A program made the translations under genes and the position numbers. The notes beneath the pieces are model-generated. The model was given only the letters and a program-made list of their open reading frames with translations, ran no database searches and was not told the DNA's origin. From Planctomycetota bacterium (lineage in GTDB: Bacteria; Planctomycetota; UBA1135; GCA-002686595), in contig NZBA01000135.1 in the NCBI GenBank assembly GCA_002686265.1, forward strand, positions 124,001 to 188,000: a DNA stretch of 64,000 bases, given 5' to 3'. How positions within the stretch are numbered: the first letter of the stretch is position 1; each line of letters opens with the position of its first letter. Below are positions 1 through 8,486 of the stretch, piece by piece.

Positions 1-319
1 CCACGGTGAGGCGGACGCGAAGCACTGGGTGGATCGCACGAGCGACGTGCTCGGACAGCTCGGCCGAAGCCGGCGTGTTCCACTCCAACCGCGGCGTGCA
101 GGCGCTGGCGACGTAGGCCACGCCCAGCGGGTACGCGCCGTAGCTCTCGTTCTCCCGCGGCTCTGGCGCGTCGGTCTCGATCAGCTCGACCTGGACCGGA
201 ATGTGGGCGTCGGGTTCGACCGAAGACGGCGACAGCTAGTCGAGACCCGCCAGGCGCGTGCCGGCCGAGAAGGCGAGCACGACGAGGGCTCCGAGGGCGA
301 GCAGGAGGTTCCCCCTCAC
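1..319 (-). pseudogene. Exported protein gene downstream of mazG, interrupted by an in-frame TAG and cut by the window edge
   Basis: A GTG at 319-317 overlaps the mazG stop codon in a GTGA arrangement, which is the coupling style of this genome. It opens a frame whose first 26 codons read like a signal peptide or membrane anchor (MRGNLLLALGALVVLAF then SAGTRLAG). A TAG at 238-236 then stops it. The same frame continues without another stop to base 1 and looks coding, with stretches such as PVQVELIETDAPEPRENESYG and YPLGVAYVASACTP. I do not recognise the protein. Either a nonsense mutation has inactivated the gene, or there is a base error at the TAG. Because it runs off the window its full length is unknown. 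A separate cytoplasmic start after the TAG is less likely, because no ATG/GTG with a ribosome site follows closely. Confidence 0.5.
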
Positions 320-1167
320 GAGAATCGGCGTTTCGCCTCGTCCCACGCGGCCATCAGGTCCTCCAGTGATCTCTCGGCCACAGAACCTCCGAAGCGGCCC
401 TCCATGAACCGAAAGCGCTCTTCGAAGCGACCGAGGGCCGTGCGGCAGGCGCGCTCGGGATCGACGCCCAGGTACTCGCCCAGGAAGGCGGTCGCCAGGA
501 GCACGTCACCCAGCTCCTCCTCGACGCGCAGCGCCTCGCCCGCCCCAAGCTCGACGGCGCTGCGATCGAGGTCCACGCCCTCCAAGACCTCGCACAGCTC
601 CGCGATCTCCTCGCGCACCTTCGCCAAGGCGCCACGCGCGCTCGCCCAGCGGAAGCCCGTCGCCACGGCCCGCTCACAGGTGCGCGCGGCGCGCTGGAGC
701 GCTGGGAGCGAGCGCGGCACCCCCGCCAGGGCGCTCTCGTCACGGCCCTTGGCTCTGCGCTCCTCGGCCTTGATCTCCTCCCACTGGCGCAGAACCTGTT
801 CGGGATCATCGGCCTCCGCCTCGCCGAAGACGTGCGGATGACGCCGCACGAGCTTGTCCGCCACCGCCTGTGCGGCATCGGCGAGGTCGAAGCGGTCCTC
901 CTCGGAGGCGATGCGGCAGATCATCGCCAGGACCATCAGCACATCGCCCGCCTCCTCGATCATCTCGGAATCCCCGCCCGCGTCCACGGCCTCCACCAAC
1001 TCGTGCGCCTCCTCGATGAGGTGCACAGCCATGCTCGCGACCGTCTGCTCGCGGTCCCAAGGACAACCGCCCGGCTCGCGCAGGCGATCGACGATCTCGA
1101 GCAAGCGGCGCAAGGCGTCGAGGCGCCCGTCCGTGGACGCGTCGGATTCGAGGTCGCTCTCCGTCAT
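316..1167 (-). CDS. mazG: MazG, nucleoside triphosphate pyrophosphohydrolase
   Basis: House-cleaning enzyme that hydrolyses (d)NTPs to NMP and pyrophosphate in the cytoplasm. The 283-residue product has the tandem two-domain MazG layout. The N-terminal domain starts with GCPWDREQT near residues 34-42, followed by an EExxE...ExxD metal site (EEAHELVEA, then EEAGDVL). The C-terminal domain repeats it as REEIAELCEVL and EEELGDVLLA. The middle 'VFGEAEADDPEQVLRQWEEIKAEE' type segment is also typical of the family (abridged here to its key words FGEA and WEEIKAEE). Length matches full-length E. coli-type MazG (about 260-290). Its TGA stop overlaps the GTG of the next, interrupted gene. It lies 41 bp downstream of queC on the same strand, so the two may be co-transcribed. 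Confidence 0.93.
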   Translation of the reverse strand: MTESDLESDASTDGRLDALRRLLEIVDRLREPGGCPWDREQTVASMAVHLIEEAHELVEAVDAGGDSEMIEEAGDVLMVLAMICRIASEEDRFDLADAAQAVADKLVRRHPHVFGEAEADDPEQVLRQWEEIKAEERRAKGRDESALAGVPRSLPALQRAARTCERAVATGFRWASARGALAKVREEIAELCEVLEGVDLDRSAVELGAGEALRVEEELGDVLLATAFLGEYLGVDPERACRTALGRFEERFRFMEGRFGGSVAERSLEDLMAAWDEAKRRFS

Positions 1168-1208
1168 GGAGCAGAACCTACCCGCCCGCCCGCCGAGCGC
1201 CTAATCCG

Positions 1209-1916
1209 CTACCGCGCGTAGGCGAGGGGATCGGTCCGCCCCGCCTCGCGGAATCCCCTCAGGCGCAGGGTGCACGCATCGCAGCGTCCGCAGGCCTGGA
1301 CAGCCGGGCCCGCGGGCGGATCGTAGCAGGTGTGCGTCAGGCCCAGATCGCAGCCCAGCTCCTCGGCGCGCAGCACGATCTGCGCCTTGGTCATCTCCAA
1401 TAGCGGCGCCCTGACTCGCACGCGCACGCCGCCCTCGGCCCCCGCGGCGGTCGCCACCGCGGCGAGGCGCTCGAATGCTTCGAGGAAGGCCGGGCGGCAG
1501 TCGGGATAACCGGAGTAGTCGAGGGCGTTGACGCCCAGGAACAGGTCGCGCGCACCGAGGACTTCGGCCCAGCCGAGGGCGACGGCGAGGAAGACGGTGT
1601 TGCGGGCCGGGACGTAGGTCACCGGGACACCGACGCCGAGCTCGGCCTCGGGCCGATCCCGCGGGACGCTGATCTCGTCGGTCAGGGCCGAGCCCCCGAT
1701 CGCGGACAGGTCCACCTGCACGGTGCGGTGCTCGACCGCGCCCCCGGCGCGGGCCACGCGCCGCGCGGCTTCCAGCTCGACGGCGTGCCGCTGGCCGTAG
1801 CGAAACGACAGCGCGTAGGGCGAAAACCCCGCCGCGCGCGCCTCGTGCAAAGTCACCGCCGAGTCCATGCCTCCCGAGAGGAGGCAGACGGCCGGGCACG
1901 GGCTCGCGTCGCTCAC
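1209..1916 (-). CDS. queC: QueC, 7-cyano-7-deazaguanine synthase
   Basis: ATP-dependent ligase of the queuosine/archaeosine precursor pathway, converting 7-carboxy-7-deazaguanine plus ammonia to preQ0. The 235-residue product has the PP-loop SGGMDS at residues 14-19, the FRYGQRH segment, the PARNTVFL motif and the C-terminal zinc cluster CYDP...CGRCDAC near residues 197-217. It also has the substrate-pocket words [16 protein letters not shown]. The start is a GTG at 1916-1914, chosen because it puts the PP-loop at the usual distance from the N-terminus. The gene ends in TAG. No other queuosine genes are nearby, so it appears as a single-gene locus, possibly co-transcribed with mazG. Confidence 0.95.
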   Translation of the reverse strand: MSDASPCPAVCLLSGGMDSAVTLHEARAAGFSPYALSFRYGQRHAVELEAARRVARAGGAVEHRTVQVDLSAIGGSALTDEISVPRDRPEAELGVGVPVTYVPARNTVFLAVALGWAEVLGARDLFLGVNALDYSGYPDCRPAFLEAFERLAAVATAAGAEGGVRVRVRAPLLEMTKAQIVLRAEELGCDLGLTHTCYDPPAGPAVQACGRCDACTLRLRGFREAGRTDPLAYAR

Positions 1917-1991
1917 GCGGGGAGTGTACGGGAGATACGACCGCGGGAGGCCGGCCCTCCCGCGACCGAATCCACGCTCGACGCGACGCGT

Positions 1992-2699
1992 CTACTCGGC
2001 CTCCGTGGCGTCTTCACCGGCTCGGTCGGAGCGTGCGGCCTCCGCGGCCTCGATCGAGCGCAGCATGCCGACGATGTTGGCCACGTCACCGGCACACCCG
2101 TTGGCCACGAGGCTGCCTCCCACGGCCAGGATGCGCAGCCGACTCGGATCTGGAACCAGCCCGCGCAGGGCGTTGACCGTGTAGCGCGCATCCAGGTGCT
2201 CCACCGGCAAGGTGGTGGTGATCAGCAGCGAGGGGAACCGCTCGAAGGCAGCGAGGTCCTCCTCCGCCACGCTTCTCGCGCCCTTCACCCCCGTGGAGGA
2301 GTCCGCCGAGCGGACGCCGAGGAGCTTGGGGGCGGAATCGCGCGTCTGGGTCACCACGAATCCGTGCTCGTAGAGGAGCTGGCTGACGAAGGAGTAGACC
2401 TCGTCCGGCTCGACCGAGACTCCGCCGGCCAGTCCGCAGGCGGTGCTGTCCAGCCGAGCGCGAGTCAGCTCGTCGACGACCAGCGTGTGCTCAGCGACGA
2501 CCTCGAAGGCGCGCAACGCTTCACCGAGGCTGAAACTCGTGGGTCCGTTCGAATCGTCCGCCTCGCCGACGCCCACGACCAGCGCAGCGGAGGCCCGCGG
2601 GAATATCGCGTCCCCCGTGAAACGGTCGGACTGCGGTACGGCACTCAGGGGCAGGCAGCTCGCCAATCCCACGGTGAGGATGATCTGTTGCATCTGCAT
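1992..2699 (-). CDS. Exported protein resembling a secretin N-domain (N0/N1-like) without the pore
   Basis: 235 residues with an N-terminal signal peptide (MQMQQIILTVGLASC then LPLSAVPQ). The middle segment 'FEVVAEHTLVVDE' followed by a 'YSFVSQLLYEHGFVVTQ' unit, and the late segment LVANGCAGDVANIVGMLRSIE, resemble the small beta-alpha-beta modules of secretin N-domains, where the last helix usually reads like 'tasnvxxlxxiixxlD'. There is no secretin beta-barrel domain, and the protein ends in a charged tail. A good ribosome site (AAGGAG) lies about 10 nt before the ATG. It stands alone between queC and the divergent mrp gene. The domain call is by pattern only; it could be a periplasmic protein of another fold. 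Confidence 0.6.
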   Translation of the reverse strand: MQMQQIILTVGLASCLPLSAVPQSDRFTGDAIFPRASAALVVGVGEADDSNGPTSFSLGEALRAFEVVAEHTLVVDELTRARLDSTACGLAGGVSVEPDEVYSFVSQLLYEHGFVVTQTRDSAPKLLGVRSADSSTGVKGARSVAEEDLAAFERFPSLLITTTLPVEHLDARYTVNALRGLVPDPSRLRILAVGGSLVANGCAGDVANIVGMLRSIEAAEAARSDRAGEDATEAE

Positions 2700-2982
2700 C
2701 GTCTCTTGCTCCTTCTTGACCCTTCGGTCGTTCGGGTTCGCTCCGGCGATCGGGGTGACCAGGGGATCCTCGCCAGGCCGGTTCGTGGACGCGCTAGCCC
2801 GACACTTCTTCCCGAGGCTGAGTCCCTAGCCGCGAGACTGGGTCTGGGGAACGTCCCCCGCGAGCGCTCGCGTCACTCTCCAGTTCACGGCAGAGTCCCC
2901 TTGCCGGAGGATCTCGCGACCCTAGAGTAGGGAGCCGAATCCCCGCGACCCCCGGCGATCTCCGCCGACAGGAGCCTCTCCC

Positions 2983-4128
2983 TTGAGCCGACCCACCCCC
3001 GACCAAGTCCTCGACGCCCTGCGCGGTGTCATCGATCCCGATCTGAACCGCGACATCGTCAGCCTCGGCTTCGTCACGCGCCACACCGTCGAGGACGGCC
3101 GGGTGAGCGTGACCATCAATCTGACGACTCCCGCCTGTCCGATGAAGGACCAGATGAAGGAGGAGGCCGAGCAGTTGATCCGGGCCCTCGACGGGGTCGA
3201 TGAGGTGGTGATCGAGATGACCGCCGAGGTCCAAGGTGCGCCGGCCCAGCGGCGCATCGCGCCCGACATTCGCCACATCCTCGCGGTCTCCAGCGGCAAG
3301 GGAGGCGTGGGCAAGAGCACGGTCACGGTCAACCTCGCCTGCGCTCTCGCGCGCACGGGCGCGAGCGTCGGCGTGCTCGACTGCGACGTCTACGGCCCCG
3401 ACATCCCGATCATGATGGGTCTCGCCGGCCAGCCCGACCAGCTCGAAGGCAAGCTCGTCCCCAAGGAGCGCCACGGGGTCAAGACCATGTCGATCGGCTA
3501 CCTCCTGGACGACGAGAAGCCGGTCATCTGGCGCGGGCCGATGATCCACAAGCTGATCGAGCAGTTCCTCGCCGACGTCGAGTGGGGCCCGCTCGACTAC
3601 CTGCTGGTGGACATGCCCCCCGGGACGGGCGACGCGCAGCTCTCCCTGGCTCAGATCGTCCCGCTCTCAGGCACGGTCCTGGTGACGACACCGCAAGCGG
3701 TCAGCACCTTCGATGTCGGCAAGGCGATCGGGATGTTCCGGCAGGTGAACGTCGAGGTGCTCGGGATCGTCGAGAACATGTCGGGACTCGCTCTCGAGGG
3801 TAGAATCGACGGGGCGGGCGGCAGCCAACTCGTGCTCAGCACCGGCCTTGGTGAAGAGCGGCTCGAGCTCTCCGACGACGGCCGCTTCTCCACGGTGATC
3901 GACGTCTTCGGCCGGGGCGGCGCCGAGCTCCTCGCGAACAAGCACGGCTTCCCCTTGCTCGGCCGCGTGCCCATCGAGCCCGCGGTGCGGGTCGGAGGTG
4001 ACGACGGCGACCCGCTGGTCGTCAGTGCGCCGGACTCGGCCATCGCGCACAGCTTCGCCGAGATCGCGGGGCTGGTGGCACGCCGTCTGGCGATCCGCGA
4101 GCACGCCGAGCTACCGATACTCCAGTAG
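2983..4128 (+). CDS. mrp: Mrp/ApbC-type P-loop ATPase (Fe-S cluster carrier family) with an unusual C-terminal segment
   Basis: Cytoplasmic ATPase of the Mrp/NBP35 family, normally a [4Fe-4S] cluster carrier. The 381-residue product has an N-terminal MIP18/DUF59 domain (residues about 5-85, with the conserved TTPACPM), a deviant Walker A GKGGVGKS at 105-112, DCDVYGPDIP, WRGPMI and the VDMPPGTGD motif. The CPxC motif that normally follows VENMS is absent. In its place is an insert of about 40 residues rich in D, E and G (after VENMSGLALEG) before FGRGGAELLA. The cluster-bridging cysteines therefore seem lost. The start is TTG, supported by an AGGAG ribosome site 8 nt upstream. A hairpin at 4170 follows the gene. 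Confidence 0.88.
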   Translation: MSRPTPDQVLDALRGVIDPDLNRDIVSLGFVTRHTVEDGRVSVTINLTTPACPMKDQMKEEAEQLIRALDGVDEVVIEMTAEVQGAPAQRRIAPDIRHILAVSSGKGGVGKSTVTVNLACALARTGASVGVLDCDVYGPDIPIMMGLAGQPDQLEGKLVPKERHGVKTMSIGYLLDDEKPVIWRGPMIHKLIEQFLADVEWGPLDYLLVDMPPGTGDAQLSLAQIVPLSGTVLVTTPQAVSTFDVGKAIGMFRQVNVEVLGIVENMSGLALEGRIDGAGGSQLVLSTGLGEERLELSDDGRFSTVIDVFGRGGAELLANKHGFPLLGRVPIEPAVRVGGDDGDPLVVSAPDSAIAHSFAEIAGLVARRLAIREHAELPILQ

Positions 4129-4169
4129 AGCGCGCTCCCGTCCATCCCCTACAACGCCCCGGACGCCCC

Positions 4170-4192
4170 GGACGCCCCCGAGAGGGGCGTCC
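4170..4192 (+). terminator. Stem-loop after mrp, candidate intrinsic terminator
   Basis: Perfect 9-bp inverted repeat GGACGCCCC / GGGGCGTCC with a 5-nt loop (CGAGA), 42 nt after the mrp stop. The sequence that follows (ttcaag) has only a weak T stretch, so termination may be inefficient or may need a factor. The left arm is the last of three tandem ACGCCCCGG-like units. Confidence 0.5.
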
Positions 4193-4395
4193 TTCAAGAA
4201 TCTCCATCACGGCCCTACGCTGGGACCCGCGACTCGCTAGACTCCCCGGCGTTGGAGCTGTTTTGGCAGGCGGCTCCCGCGCGCAGCAGAGATTCCCCGC
4301 AGGAAGATCCGGCGTTCAGCCCGAGACCCCGCGGAGAGATCGCGCACTCCCATCCCTTACCGTTTCACTCTGTTTCTGCTGGATGAGTGGAGAGG

Positions 4396-4415
4396 CCCGC
4401 CGCGAAGTCGGCGGG
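4396..4415 (+). promoter_or_regulatory. Leader hairpin in the 5' region of the RNA helicase gene
   Basis: A 7-bp perfect stem CCCGCCG / CGGCGGG with loop CGAAGT sits 27 nt before the helicase ATG, inside the 314-bp gap after mrp. DEAD-box helicase mRNAs often have long structured leaders that they regulate themselves. That role is an inference here. Apart from this hairpin and the mrp terminator I see nothing else in 4129-4442. Confidence 0.3.
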
Positions 4416-4442
4416 GTACAGCAGTCACAGATTCCCAGAACC

Positions 4443-5972
4443 ATGAACGCGATCCGCTCCACGGGATCGAAGGGGTCATTCGCCACCTTCGGTCTTTCCA
4501 AGAACATCCTACGCGCCGTTACCGACGCCGGCTTCCAGAACCCCCGGCCTATCCAGGCCCGGACCATTCCCGAGGCCCTGCGCGGCCGAGACATCCTCGG
4601 CCTCGCCCAGACCGGCACGGGCAAGACCGCGGCCTTCGCCCTGCCGATCATCGAGCGCCTCGCCGCGTGTCGTGGCCGCAATCCGCGCGCGCTGATCCTG
4701 GCTCCGACGCGCGAGCTGGCCCTGCAGATTCACGACGACATCCAGCGGCTCGCTCAGTACACGAACGTGAGCGCGACAACCGTCTTCGGCGGAGTGAAGG
4801 CCACGGCCCAGGTGCGCGCGCTGCGCAAGCACCCCGACATCGTCGTCGCCTGCCCCGGCCGCCTCCTGGACCTCATGGGCAGCGGAGACGTCCGCCTCGA
4901 AGGCATTGAGGTCCTGGTGCTCGACGAAGCCGATCACATGCTCGACATGGGCTTCTTGCCCGACATCAAGCGCATCCTCGCCAGCCTGCCCACTCGCCGG
5001 CAGAACCTCCTCTTCTCGGCCACGATGCCGCGCGAGATCCGCTCCCTCACGACGCGCATGCTGCGTGAGCCGCACGTGGCCGAGCTCGAACACTCCGCAC
5101 CGCTGGAGACCATCGACCACGCCCTCTACCCGGTCGCGCAGCAGCGCAAGACCGACCTCCTACTGAACCTGTTGAACGGCGAGGACTGCACCTCGGCTCT
5201 CGTCTTCCTACGCACGAAGCACCGCGCGCGGCGTCTGGCTCGCGACCTCGACCGGGCGGGGCTGCGCGCGATCGCCTTGCAGGGCAACATGAGCCAGGCT
5301 CAGCGCCAACGCGCGATGCAGGGGTTCCGCGACGGCCGCTACGACGTCCTCGTCGCCACCGACATCGCCGCGCGCGGGATCGACGTGGCGGGCGTGAGTC
5401 ACGTGATCAACTTCGACATCCCCGGCACACCCGACGCCTACACGCACCGCATCGGCCGCACCGGGCGGGCGGAGTGCAGCGGCAAGGCCCTCACCTTCGC
5501 GACGCACGAGGACTTCCCCGCGATCAAGGCCATCGAGCGCAAGCTGAACATGCAGATCCCGCGCATCAAGCTGCGCGAATTCGGCGGCGGCGAAAAGCAG
5601 AGTTCCGGGCGCGGCTCGACGGGTTCACAGCCTGCGCGCTCGCGGCGGAGAAACGGCTCCGGCGCGTCGGGCCGAGCGGCCAACGGGCACAACGGAGGCG
5701 ACGCTCGCGGGTACCGCGGCCCTCGCGACACAAAGGCGAATCGCGGCGGCGCGAACTCCGTCAACGGGAAGCGGCGCGGCGGGACTCGCCCGGCCGAGGC
5801 TCGCTCGACCGAGTCCGGGCGCGGCTTCACGCCCTCGCCGGCGGGTCCGCGGGCGGCCTTCGGCGCCGGCCTCGGCAACTCGGGTGGGGGACGCAAGGCT
5901 AGAGGTGAGCGGCGCTCGCATGACGCGAGTCGCAAGCCCCGCACGAAGACGTACGGCCGCAGGGCCCGCTAG
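4443..5972 (+). CDS. DEAD-box ATP-dependent RNA helicase, RhlE-like, with a long basic Arg/Gly-rich tail
   Basis: RNA-unwinding or remodelling enzyme, cytoplasmic. The 509-residue product has the Q motif (FATFGLS...PRPIQ, residues 13-40), motif I AQTGTGKT (55-62), Ia PTREL, Ib CPGR (the usual T is C), motif II DEAD (161-164), motif III SAT (192-194), then VATDIAARGID and the HRIGRTGR motif VI. From about residue 380 it continues into a basic, low-complexity tail rich in R, G, S and N, a common RNA-tethering feature. The ATG at 4443 was chosen because the Q motif follows at the normal distance. The open frame extends 180 nt further upstream, but that part looks non-coding. A structured 83-bp repeat begins 15 nt after the stop. 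Confidence 0.93.
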   Translation: MNAIRSTGSKGSFATFGLSKNILRAVTDAGFQNPRPIQARTIPEALRGRDILGLAQTGTGKTAAFALPIIERLAACRGRNPRALILAPTRELALQIHDDIQRLAQYTNVSATTVFGGVKATAQVRALRKHPDIVVACPGRLLDLMGSGDVRLEGIEVLVLDEADHMLDMGFLPDIKRILASLPTRRQNLLFSATMPREIRSLTTRMLREPHVAELEHSAPLETIDHALYPVAQQRKTDLLLNLLNGEDCTSALVFLRTKHRARRLARDLDRAGLRAIALQGNMSQAQRQRAMQGFRDGRYDVLVATDIAARGIDVAGVSHVINFDIPGTPDAYTHRIGRTGRAECSGKALTFATHEDFPAIKAIERKLNMQIPRIKLREFGGGEKQSSGRGSTGSQPARSRRRNGSGASGRAANGHNGGDARGYRGPRDTKANRGGANSVNGKRRGGTRPAEARSTESGRGFTPSPAGPRAAFGAGLGNSGGGRKARGERRSHDASRKPRTKTYGRRAR

Positions 5973-5987
5973 CCGCTCTCTGGAGAG

Positions 5988-6070
5988 GGGCCGTAGCGAG
6001 ACGAAGGCCTCTTCGTCACTGCAAGGGGGACGAAGTCGAGACGGCGCAAGCGCTCCTGTCGGGCCGTCGA
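5988..6070 (+). repeat. Dispersed 83-bp structured intergenic repeat, copy 1
   Basis: Aligns without gaps to 24495-24577 at about 71 of 83 positions. Both copies contain GACGAAG-NNNN-CTTCGTC, a 7-bp stem whose stem bases are identical while three of the four loop bases differ (GCCT here, CCAC in copy 2). Further pairing is possible between GACGGC (6040-6045) and GCCGTC (6063-6068). It starts 15 nt after the helicase stop on the same strand. The pattern fits a REP-like element or a repeated 3'-UTR structure. The remaining gap to 6243 shows nothing I can name. Confidence 0.6.
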
Positions 6071-6243
6071 GTACGGATCTACGCGCCTGACGCGGCAGCG
6101 GCGGAGAGGGCGAAGTTGGAGTAGGGCGCGGTTCGACGGGCTGCTGGAAGCACTTCGCCGCGCCATCGGACGAGGGGCCACGCCCGCCCGTTTCACCGAA
6201 ACCCTCCCTCCCTGGCTCGGGTTGAAGCCCAGGGAGAGGGACT

Positions 6244-7170
6244 ATGACTATGATGACTCCCGAGAACATGACCATGAGACTTGTGATCCTCTTGAGCGCT
6301 TGTCTCGCGCCCGCCGCCGCGCCCGCCGCCCTTGCCATTCAGAGTGATGGAGAGCAGCGTGATGACAGGGTCACCGGGGTCGGCAGCCCAGCGAGCGGCG
6401 GAGCGGTTCACGCCTTTCAGCAGTGCGGCGCGGCGGAGGTGGCCGGGGCGCCGGGCGCGGTACTCGAGCGCCCCGACGACCCCCCCGATCATCGCGAGAC
6501 GATCGCCACGCGGCTCGAGGAGCTCTCCAAGCTGATCGGGAAGAGCGGCAAGAACGACCCCGCGGACGCCCGGGCGATCGCCCTCATGCGCGGCCTCGCC
6601 GGAGAGTTCTCCCACTCGGGTCCGGCGGATCAGGCTGACATCCTGCGCGGCACGAGCAGGGTTTTTCTGGCGCGCAGGCGCGCCGAGAAGGACGGTTCGC
6701 GCAAGACGCTCCTGTTCATCGAGGCCGCCCGCTCCCTGGGGGCGATGGGCGAGGACGCCGATCGCCTGCTGCTCGCCCAGATCGACTCCAAGCGCCACCG
6801 CGACGACCTCGCACTGCAGAAGGAGCTCATCCTCTCCCTGGGCAAGACGCGCACGAAGCGGGCCCGCACCAACCTCGTCAAGCTGCTGAAGGACCATCGC
6901 CCGGCCTTCATCGCGACCTCGGCGACCGCCCTGGGCTACTTCACGTTCGAACCCTCCAAGGTGCGCAAGACGCTATTCGAGGCCCTCTTGAAGGCGCTGC
7001 TTCAGGCGGAGGGCAACGCCCTCGGCCAGAACTCGACGGCGCTCGCCATCTGGAAGGCGATGCGCGTCCCAACCAACAGCTCCATGCGCACCCTCTCGGG
7101 GGGCAACGCCTCCAGCCCGGCCGACTGGCAACGCTGGTGGAACAAGAACAAGCGCGGCGACTGGGATTGA
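6244..7170 (+). CDS. Exported HEAT-repeat-like protein with a C-terminal W-x-x-W-W motif
   Basis: 308 residues. A signal peptide (MRLVILLSACLAPAA...ALA) follows a cluster of in-frame ATGs. The first, at 6244, is preceded by GGGAGAGGG and is taken as the start; the ATG at 6274 is the alternative. After a low-complexity stretch, helical repeats occupy about residues 85-265 (for example SLGAMGEDADRLLLAQ and LILSLGKTRTKRARTNLVKLL), consistent with HEAT-like alpha solenoids. The end, DWQRWWNKNKRGDWD, carries a W-x-x-W-W motif that also occurs in the HEAT-VWA protein at 37644-39452. Such proteins probably act as periplasmic scaffolds. No catalytic motif is visible. Confidence 0.7.
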   Translation: MTMMTPENMTMRLVILLSACLAPAAAPAALAIQSDGEQRDDRVTGVGSPASGGAVHAFQQCGAAEVAGAPGAVLERPDDPPDHRETIATRLEELSKLIGKSGKNDPADARAIALMRGLAGEFSHSGPADQADILRGTSRVFLARRRAEKDGSRKTLLFIEAARSLGAMGEDADRLLLAQIDSKRHRDDLALQKELILSLGKTRTKRARTNLVKLLKDHRPAFIATSATALGYFTFEPSKVRKTLFEALLKALLQAEGNALGQNSTALAIWKAMRVPTNSSMRTLSGGNASSPADWQRWWNKNKRGDWD

Positions 7171-7203
7171 CGGTCAGGTCGCTCCGCTCATCCAGCCGCC
7201 CGA

Positions 7204-8064
7204 TCAGACCGCCGCCAGCACCGTCCGCGTCGCGTGGCTCTTGTTGAGCGTGTAGAAGTGCACGCCGGGAGCGCCGCCCTCGAGTAGGGCGCGGCACTGC
7301 AGGATCGCGTGCTCGATGCCGGTCGCCATGCACTTGGCGGCATCGTCTCCGCAGCGGGCGAGGCGCTCAGCGAGCTCCTCGGGCAAGCTCGCTCCGCACA
7401 TGGCAGTGAAGCGCTCGACTTGAACACGGTTGGTGATGGGCATGATGCCCGGGACGATCGGGACGTCGATGCCGGCGGACCGGGCACGCTCGACGAACCC
7501 GAAGTAATGCGCGTTGTCGAAGAACAGCTGGGTGATCAGGAAGCGTGCCCCACGGTCGATCTTGTGGCGCGTCCACTGCAGGTCCTCGTCGAGCCCTGAG
7601 GATTCGATGTGCCCCTCGGGGTAACAGGCGCCGCCGATGTCCACGTCGTAGTTGTCCTCGAGGAACTCCACGAGGTCGCTTGCGTGGGCGAAGCCGTCCT
7701 GAACGGTCACCATGCGACGCCCGTCGGCCGGCGGGTCGCCACGCAGGGCGAGGAGGTTCTCGACCCCGTTAGCGAGCAGGAGCTGCATGTTCTCGCGGAT
7801 GTCGTCCGCGGAGACCTCGGCGCAGGTCAGGTGAGCCATGGCCGTGATCCCCAGGTTCCCCTGAATGCCCGTCACGCACTCCAGGGTCCGATCCCGAGTC
7901 GAACCTCCCGCACCGCAGGTCACCGAGACGAAGTCGGGAGCGAGGGCGTCCTTCAGGTCGGCGACGGTCGCGAGCAGCTTGCCCGCTCCTTCCGCTGTCT
8001 TGGGCGGGAAGAACTCGAAGCTGAAGACCGGCCGCTCGCCGTCGTAGATCTCGCTGATCCTCAC
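7204..8064 (-). CDS. metF: Methylenetetrahydrofolate reductase
   Basis: FAD-dependent reductase converting 5,10-methylene-THF to 5-methyl-THF for methionine synthesis. 286 residues, the normal length for bacterial MetF. It opens with the SFEFFPPKT motif near residues 11-19, then VTCGAGGSTRD, the HLTC segment, LALRGD, the CYPEGH motif and the TQLFFDN motif. The start is the GTG at 8064-8062, which overlaps the TGA of the upstream thioesterase gene (GTGA), so translation is probably coupled. The open frame upstream of this GTG belongs to the thioesterase region in another phase. It is the last gene of the four-gene operon that starts with the CoA ligase at 10839. Confidence 0.94.
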   Translation of the reverse strand: MRISEIYDGERPVFSFEFFPPKTAEGAGKLLATVADLKDALAPDFVSVTCGAGGSTRDRTLECVTGIQGNLGITAMAHLTCAEVSADDIRENMQLLLANGVENLLALRGDPPADGRRMVTVQDGFAHASDLVEFLEDNYDVDIGGACYPEGHIESSGLDEDLQWTRHKIDRGARFLITQLFFDNAHYFGFVERARSAGIDVPIVPGIMPITNRVQVERFTAMCGASLPEELAERLARCGDDAAKCMATGIEHAILQCRALLEGGAPGVHFYTLNKSHATRTVLAAV

Positions 8065-8486
8065 GCCGTCTCCTCGGGTTCCAGGATCTCCTCGAAGCGA
8101 CGGCGGAAGGCATCCGGCATCTCCTGCGACTTCATCCCGTCCGCTTCCACGCACACGGTCGTCATGCGCGCGTCCACGCAGACGCGCTCACCGATCTTGA
8201 ACACGTAGCGCAGCCCCAAGGAGGACCGTCCGAGGTGAAAGGCCGTCACGAGAACCGAGGGGACCTCCCCAAAGCGCAGGGGACTGCGAAAGTCCACGTC
8301 GGCCTTCACGAGTGGGAAGGCGATCTTCTGCTCCAGCAAGAGGTCGTAGTAGCGTTCTCCGACGTGTTCTTCCCAGACCTGCTCGAAGACGTCGTGAATG
8401 TAGTCGTAGATACGGGGGAAGTAGACGATTCCCGCCGGGTCCACGTGCCCGAAGCGGACCTGGATCTCCGTCTCGTAGGCGCTCAT
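8061..8486 (-). CDS. Hotdog-fold acyl-CoA thioesterase, 4-hydroxybenzoyl-CoA thioesterase-like
   Basis: 141-residue single hotdog domain that should hydrolyse a CoA thioester in the cytoplasm. The N-terminal segment HVDPAGIVYFPRIYDYIHD carries the Asp in the DxAGIVYFP signature of the 4-hydroxybenzoyl-CoA/YbgC thioesterase group. The start ATG at 8486-8484 overlaps the creatininase stop (ATGA), and its own stop overlaps the metF start. Being in one operon with a benzoate-CoA-ligase-family enzyme suggests an aromatic acyl-CoA or a dearomatised product as substrate. The exact substrate is an inference. Confidence 0.88.
   Translation of the reverse strand: MSAYETEIQVRFGHVDPAGIVYFPRIYDYIHDVFEQVWEEHVGERYYDLLLEQKIAFPLVKADVDFRSPLRFGEVPSVLVTAFHLGRSSLGLRYVFKIGERVCVDARMTTVCVEADGMKSQEMPDAFRRRFEEILEPEETA

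Noticed and set aside
4155-4180. Three tandem ACGCCCCGG-like units after mrp as a possible repeat array
   Set aside because: Too short, and the last unit forms the left arm of the terminator-like hairpin, which explains it better.
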